From: Chloroflexota bacterium
GTDB taxonomy: Bacteria; Chloroflexota; Limnocylindria; Limnocylindrales; CSP1-4
NCBI GenBank assembly: GCA_016200745.1
Contig: JACQEF010000062.1
Coordinates: 1 to 8,055 of the forward strand
Direction: 5' to 3'
Length of the DNA: 8,055 nt
The position numbers and the translations under genes were made by a program. Positions 6,068 through 8,055 of this stretch are shown here, piece by piece. Within the stretch, counting starts at the first letter, position 1; the number at the start of each line of letters is the position of its first letter. A model generated the notes under the pieces. That model did no database searches. It was not told where the DNA came from and saw only the letters and a program-made list of their open reading frames with translations.

Positions 6068-7161
6068 CCGGGTTCGCCCAGTCGCTGATCACGATCGTCC
6101 TGTTCGTCCTGATCCTCGGGGTGATGGTCCTGATCCACGAGCTCGGCCACTTCGTCAGTGCCAGGCTGGCGAGGGTCCGCGTCCTCGAGTTCGGGATCGG
6201 TTTCCCGCCGCGCGCGAAGGTCCTCGGGAATCGCGGCGAGACCCTCTACACGCTCAACTGGCTGCCGATCGGTGGCTTCGTGAAGCTAGAGGGTGAGGAC
6301 GGCGACGAGGACGGCGATCCGCGCTCGTTCACGGCGCAACGGCTGGGGACGAAGCTGCTGATCCTCGTCGCCGGTGTCGTCATGAACGTCGTGCTCTCGT
6401 TCGTGATCTTCACCGGGATCGCCCTGGGCGGCGATCCGACCATCGGCTTCCGCGTCGGCACCGTCCAGCCCGATTCGCCGGCGTCAGCGGCCGGCCTGCA
6501 CAGCGGCGACGTCATCGCCAGCATCAACGGCCGGTACCGTGGGGCATTCGAGGGCAGTTCGCTCCTCGACGATCTCCGCGCCAGCGCCGGGCAGACCGTT
6601 CAGCTCGGCGTCGAGCACCCGGACGGCTCGAAGGCCGACGTCGCCGTGACCTTGCGATCGCCGGCGCAGATCGACCAGGACCACGGCGCGCTCGGGATCG
6701 AGCGGCCCGTCGCCACCACGACGAGCGGCGCGATCCATTACTCGGTCGGCGACGCCGTCAACGTCGGCGCGCAGCGCACGGTCGACGCACTCGGGCTGAT
6801 CGTGGACGGTCTCGGCCAGCTTGGCGACTCGATCGTCAACCGCCCCACCGAGGCGCCGCCGGTCGCCGGTCCCGTCGGGATCGCCACGCAGATCGGCGAC
6901 GTCTTCTGGCAGCTCGGCCCGATCATCACGCTGTACGTCGCGGGGATCCTGTCGGCCAACCTGGCCGTGGTCAACATCCTCCCGTTCCCGCCACTCGACG
7001 GAGGACGGATGCTGGTCATCGTCCTCAAGCGCGTCTTCGGGGAGCGGATCAGCCTCCGTGCCGAACGGATGACCTACCTCGTCGGGTTCGTCTTCCTGTT
7101 CGCCTTCCTGATCTGGATCACCGGCTTCGACATCGTCCGGAGCCTCGGCGGCGGCACGTGA
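6064..7161 (+). CDS. rseP: RseP-type site-2 membrane metalloprotease
   Basis: An intramembrane zinc protease of the M50B family, which cuts single-pass membrane proteins such as anti-sigma factors or leftover signal peptides after a first cleavage. The product has 365 residues. The first membrane helix (about 8-30) holds the zinc motif HELGH (25-29). FGIGFPP (43-49) and LPIGGFVKL (67-75) follow, then an acidic run ([10 protein letters not shown], 76-85). A second helix spans about 97-120. A single PDZ domain lies at about 126-198 ([20 protein letters not shown], 132-151, is the carboxylate loop region). The third zinc ligand is Asp312 in [12 protein letters not shown] (304-315), and a last helix covers about 337-353. 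Known relatives with one PDZ domain are common outside gammaproteobacteria, which have two. The ATG overlaps the dxr stop as ATGA. The partner anti-sigma factor is not in the window, so its substrate is unknown. Confidence 0.95.
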   Translation: MTGFAQSLITIVLFVLILGVMVLIHELGHFVSARLARVRVLEFGIGFPPRAKVLGNRGETLYTLNWLPIGGFVKLEGEDGDEDGDPRSFTAQRLGTKLLILVAGVVMNVVLSFVIFTGIALGGDPTIGFRVGTVQPDSPASAAGLHSGDVIASINGRYRGAFEGSSLLDDLRASAGQTVQLGVEHPDGSKADVAVTLRSPAQIDQDHGALGIERPVATTTSGAIHYSVGDAVNVGAQRTVDALGLIVDGLGQLGDSIVNRPTEAPPVAGPVGIATQIGDVFWQLGPIITLYVAGILSANLAVVNILPFPPLDGGRMLVIVLKRVFGERISLRAERMTYLVGFVFLFAFLIWITGFDIVRSLGGGT

Positions 7162-8055
7162 CCGAGGCGGTCGATCGCCGGCCGAGACGGCGGCCGACCC
7201 CCAGCGTCGATGTCGGCGGCGTGCTCGTCGGCAGCGCGCACCCGATCGTCGTGCAGTCAATGACCAACACCGACACGGCCGACGCGGACGCGACGGCGAT
7301 CCAGGTCGCCCGGCTCGCCCACGCCGGTTCCCAGCTGGTCCGCGTGACGGTCAACACCGAGGAGGCCGCCGCCGCGGTCCCCGAGATGGTCCGCAAGGTC
7401 CGCGGCCTCGGCGTGGACGTGCCGATCGTCGGCGACTTCCACTACAACGGGCACAAGCTGCTGGCCGAGTACCCGGAGATGGCCGGCGCCCTGGCCAAGT
7501 ACCGCATCAACCCCGGCAACGTCGGCGCCAAGCGCCATGACGAGCACTTCGCGACGATCGTGCGGATCGCGGTCGACAACGACGTGCCGGTCCGGATCGG
7601 CGTCAACTGGGGGTCGCTCGACCAGGCGATCCTGACCGAGCTGATGGACGCCAACGCGCGCTCGGCCGCGCCCGCCGACGCGCGGGACGTGATGATCGAG
7701 GCGATGCTCCAGTCGGCGATCCGGTCGGCCGAGCTGGCCGAGGCGACCGGCCTTCGTCACGACCGGATCATCCTGTCGGCCAAGGTGTCCGGCGTCCGCG
7801 ATCTGGTCGACACGTACCGGTTGCTGGGCGCGCGCACGGACTATGCGCTCCATCTCGGGCTGACCGAGGCGGGGATGGGGGACAAGGGCATCGTCGCCTC
7901 GACTGCCGGACTGGCGATCCTGCTCAACGAGGGGATCGGCGACACGATCCGCGTCTCGCTGACGCCCGAGCCGGGCGCCCCTCGCGAACGCGAGGTCGAG
8001 ATCGCCCAGCAGGTGCTGCAGTCGCTCGGGCTCCGCTCGTTCCTGCCGCAGGTCA
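7158..8055 (+). CDS. ispG: 4-hydroxy-3-methylbut-2-enyl diphosphate synthase (partial, right edge)
   Basis: IspG (GcpE) is a [4Fe-4S] enzyme that reduces the cyclic MEcPP to HMBPP near the end of the MEP pathway. GTG 7158 overlaps the rseP stop as GTGA, and 299 codons are visible with no stop. Conserved segments: [13 protein letters not shown] (28-40), LVRVTVNT (60-67), IVGDFHYN (90-97), YRINPGNVG (115-123), [10 protein letters not shown] (145-154), [23 protein letters not shown], and [14 protein letters not shown] of the TIM-barrel domain. The frame leaves the window at LRSFLPQV, where relatives continue into the Cys-x2-Cys iron-sulfur motif, so the cluster-binding C-terminal domain is beyond the edge. 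The MGDKGIVAS wording is that of the alphaproteobacterial/actinobacterial-like form. It lies downstream of dxr of the same pathway. The start adds about 15 Arg/Pro-rich residues before the core. Confidence 0.96.
   Translation, partial: MTEAVDRRPRRRPTPSVDVGGVLVGSAHPIVVQSMTNTDTADADATAIQVARLAHAGSQLVRVTVNTEEAAAAVPEMVRKVRGLGVDVPIVGDFHYNGHKLLAEYPEMAGALAKYRINPGNVGAKRHDEHFATIVRIAVDNDVPVRIGVNWGSLDQAILTELMDANARSAAPADARDVMIEAMLQSAIRSAELAEATGLRHDRIILSAKVSGVRDLVDTYRLLGARTDYALHLGLTEAGMGDKGIVASTAGLAILLNEGIGDTIRVSLTPEPGAPREREVEIAQQVLQSLGLRSFLPQV

Noticed and set aside
6289..6318. Acidic run in RseP ([10 protein letters not shown]) as an unusual metal-binding insert
   Set aside because: Acidic stretches of the E-G-E-D type are common at this position after the G-G-F-V-K-L motif in this protease family.
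7158..8055. ispG considered broken because the iron-sulfur cysteines are absent
   Set aside because: The window simply ends just before the position where these cysteines occur; the visible frame is intact.

Overview
The window is GC-rich (close to 70% G+C by eye) bacterial chromosome. It carries one tightly packed plus-strand gene cluster: a tail of a preceding gene (perhaps yraN), then rpsB-tsf-pyrH-frr-uppS-cdsA-dxr-rseP-ispG. This order is a classical conserved bacterial cluster. The short (199-residue) EF-Ts of the Thermus/Chloroflexi type, the frequent GTG starts and the protein style suggest a high-GC Chloroflexota-like lineage, or less likely an actinobacterial relative. That placement is inference.

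Layout: positions 2-85 are the end of an upstream reading frame. Positions 86-345 are non-coding, with a good extended -10 promoter element at 153-161 and a GC-rich leader holding a perfect 16-bp palindrome (274-289) and a possible closing stem. rpsB (GTG at 346, AGGAGG ahead of it) follows, with an unusually long acidic C-terminal tail. A 97-nt gap with a GC hairpin leads to tsf. From tsf to ispG the genes are almost contiguous: tsf/pyrH, pyrH/frr, dxr/rseP and rseP/ispG share GTGA or ATGA overlaps, frr/uppS share one base, cdsA/dxr overlap by 23 nt, and only uppS/cdsA leave 20 nt. ispG runs off the right edge just before its iron-sulfur cysteines.

The genes join three jobs. rpsB, tsf and frr make ribosomal protein S2, elongation factor Ts and ribosome recycling factor; pyrH supplies UDP for nucleotide synthesis. 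dxr and ispG are MEP-pathway steps that make the isoprenyl diphosphates which UppS condenses into the undecaprenyl lipid carrier for cell wall synthesis. cdsA makes CDP-diacylglycerol for phospholipids, and rseP is a membrane site-2 protease.

The strongest anomaly is pyrH. The family-conserved block between the GMLATVM helix and the GTGNP loop, about 50 residues in E. coli UMP kinase, is missing in frame, although both flanks are perfectly recognisable. Everything else is mostly an ordinary housekeeping region. I saw no mobile element, CRISPR array, tRNA or rRNA. I do not see a wholly new system here.
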